Shown here piece after piece: positions 5,794-6,192 of a stretch of DNA of 6,192 nucleotides. The first letter of the stretch is position 1. Every line of letters starts with the position of its first letter. The notes beneath the pieces are model-generated. The model saw nothing but the letters and a program-made list of their open reading frames with translations. It was not told where the DNA came from and did no database searches. Position numbers and translations under genes: made by a program. The stretch is from Betaproteobacteria bacterium. GTDB taxonomy: Bacteria; Pseudomonadota; Gammaproteobacteria; Burkholderiales; SG8-39. The DNA lies in assembly GCA_005881355.1 (NCBI GenBank), contig VBDM01000172.1, forward strand, positions 1 through 6,192. Reading direction: 5' to 3'.

Positions 5794-6192
5794 TTACTCA
5801 GGCTCAAGCCCGATTGCCTTGGCCAGGCTTCCGACGGCTTCGATCTCGCGCCTGAGGTGCGCCGCGAGCTCTTCGGGCGTACTCGCCAGGGTGGTGAGCC
5901 CCAGATCGTTGAGTTTCGCCTGCACGTCGGGTGCCTTTAGCGAGGCGCGCACTTCGCCGCTCAGGCGCTCGGCGACGGGGTCGGGCAGGCCCGCCGGGCC
6001 GAAGAAAGCCCACCAGGCGGGGAAGGCCCGGAATCCGGGAAGAATTTCGGCCACGGTGGGAATCCCGGGCATGCGGGTGCTGCGCTGGCCGTCCACGATC
6101 GCAAGCGGCCTCACCTTCGGCATGTTCGGCGCGAGGAACGCGTAAGTCGGAAACCACAGGGCCACGCGCCCGGTGACCCAGTCGTTGATCAT
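5794..6192 (-). CDS. Tripartite tricarboxylate transporter (Bug/TctC) receptor, C-terminal part
   Basis: These are the last 132 residues of a second Bug-family periplasmic receptor, ending in TAA; the start lies beyond the right edge. MINDWVTGRVALWFPTYAFLAP fits the conserved segment before the second hinge (compare LKQELLAGRLQL of the first receptor). VRPLAIVDGQRSTRMPGIPTVAEILPGF is the hallmark block corresponding to LKALATNAPRRLAALPEVPTVRELGF, and GPAGLPDPVAERLSGEV followed by LNDLGLTTLASTPEELAAHLRREI is the usual C-terminal lobe. The ATG at the very edge is an internal Met, since a complete protein is about 320-330 residues. It is clearly diverged from the receptor at 1645-2640, so this is a separate family member rather than a recent copy. 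It is transcribed away from the right edge toward the response-regulator cassettes. Confidence 0.88.
   Translation of the reverse strand: MINDWVTGRVALWFPTYAFLAPNMPKVRPLAIVDGQRSTRMPGIPTVAEILPGFRAFPAWWAFFGPAGLPDPVAERLSGEVRASLKAPDVQAKLNDLGLTTLASTPEELAAHLRREIEAVGSLAKAIGLEPE

Noticed and set aside
6190..6192. ATG at the right edge as the true start of the second Bug receptor
   Set aside because: Only the C-terminal 132 residues of a roughly 320-residue family would be made, without signal peptide; the gene continues past the edge.

Overview
The window is GC-rich (visibly well above 60 %) and carries two tripartite-tricarboxylate (TctC/Bug) periplasmic receptors, a family greatly expanded in Betaproteobacteria. 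Together with a PilH-like response regulator of betaproteobacterial type, this suggests the chromosome of a Burkholderiales-like betaproteobacterium. That placement is inferred from gene content alone. I see no rRNA, tRNA, insertion sequence or CRISPR array.

Left part, + strand (1-4691). The window opens inside a GMC-family FAD oxidoreductase (ends 1305) with a C-x5-C-x3-C cluster like that of Fe-S-containing FAD glucose dehydrogenases. A 74-codon hypothetical gene on the - strand (1346-1570) has a perfect Shine-Dalgarno sequence in front of ATA instead of ATG. Next comes a probable two-gene operon: a complete Bug receptor (1645-2640) and, 26 bases later, an exported 674-residue alpha/beta hydrolase (2667-4691). 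These genes look like an uptake and catabolism neighbourhood for an ester or carboxylate; the substrate cannot be read from the sequence.

Right part, - strand (6192-4746). The window ends inside a second Bug receptor, whose C-terminal 132 residues are visible. Downstream of it lie two consecutive cassettes with the same plan: a sigma-54-type -24/-12 element, a leader with a GC hairpin, a strong SD, and a response-regulator gene starting MP[V/L]KKILIV. The first encodes an intact 121-residue PilH-like receiver protein and ends in a clear intrinsic terminator. The second is a decayed copy: both acidic-pocket aspartates are asparagine, and a one-base deletion near codon 25 shifts the frame, leaving a 52-codon ORF. 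Its promoter, leader and SD are preserved.

The most notable points are the duplicated sigma-54/receiver cassette, the missing start codon of the 74-codon gene, and the Fe-S-type cysteine cluster in the oxidoreductase. I found no evidence for a wholly new multi-gene system.
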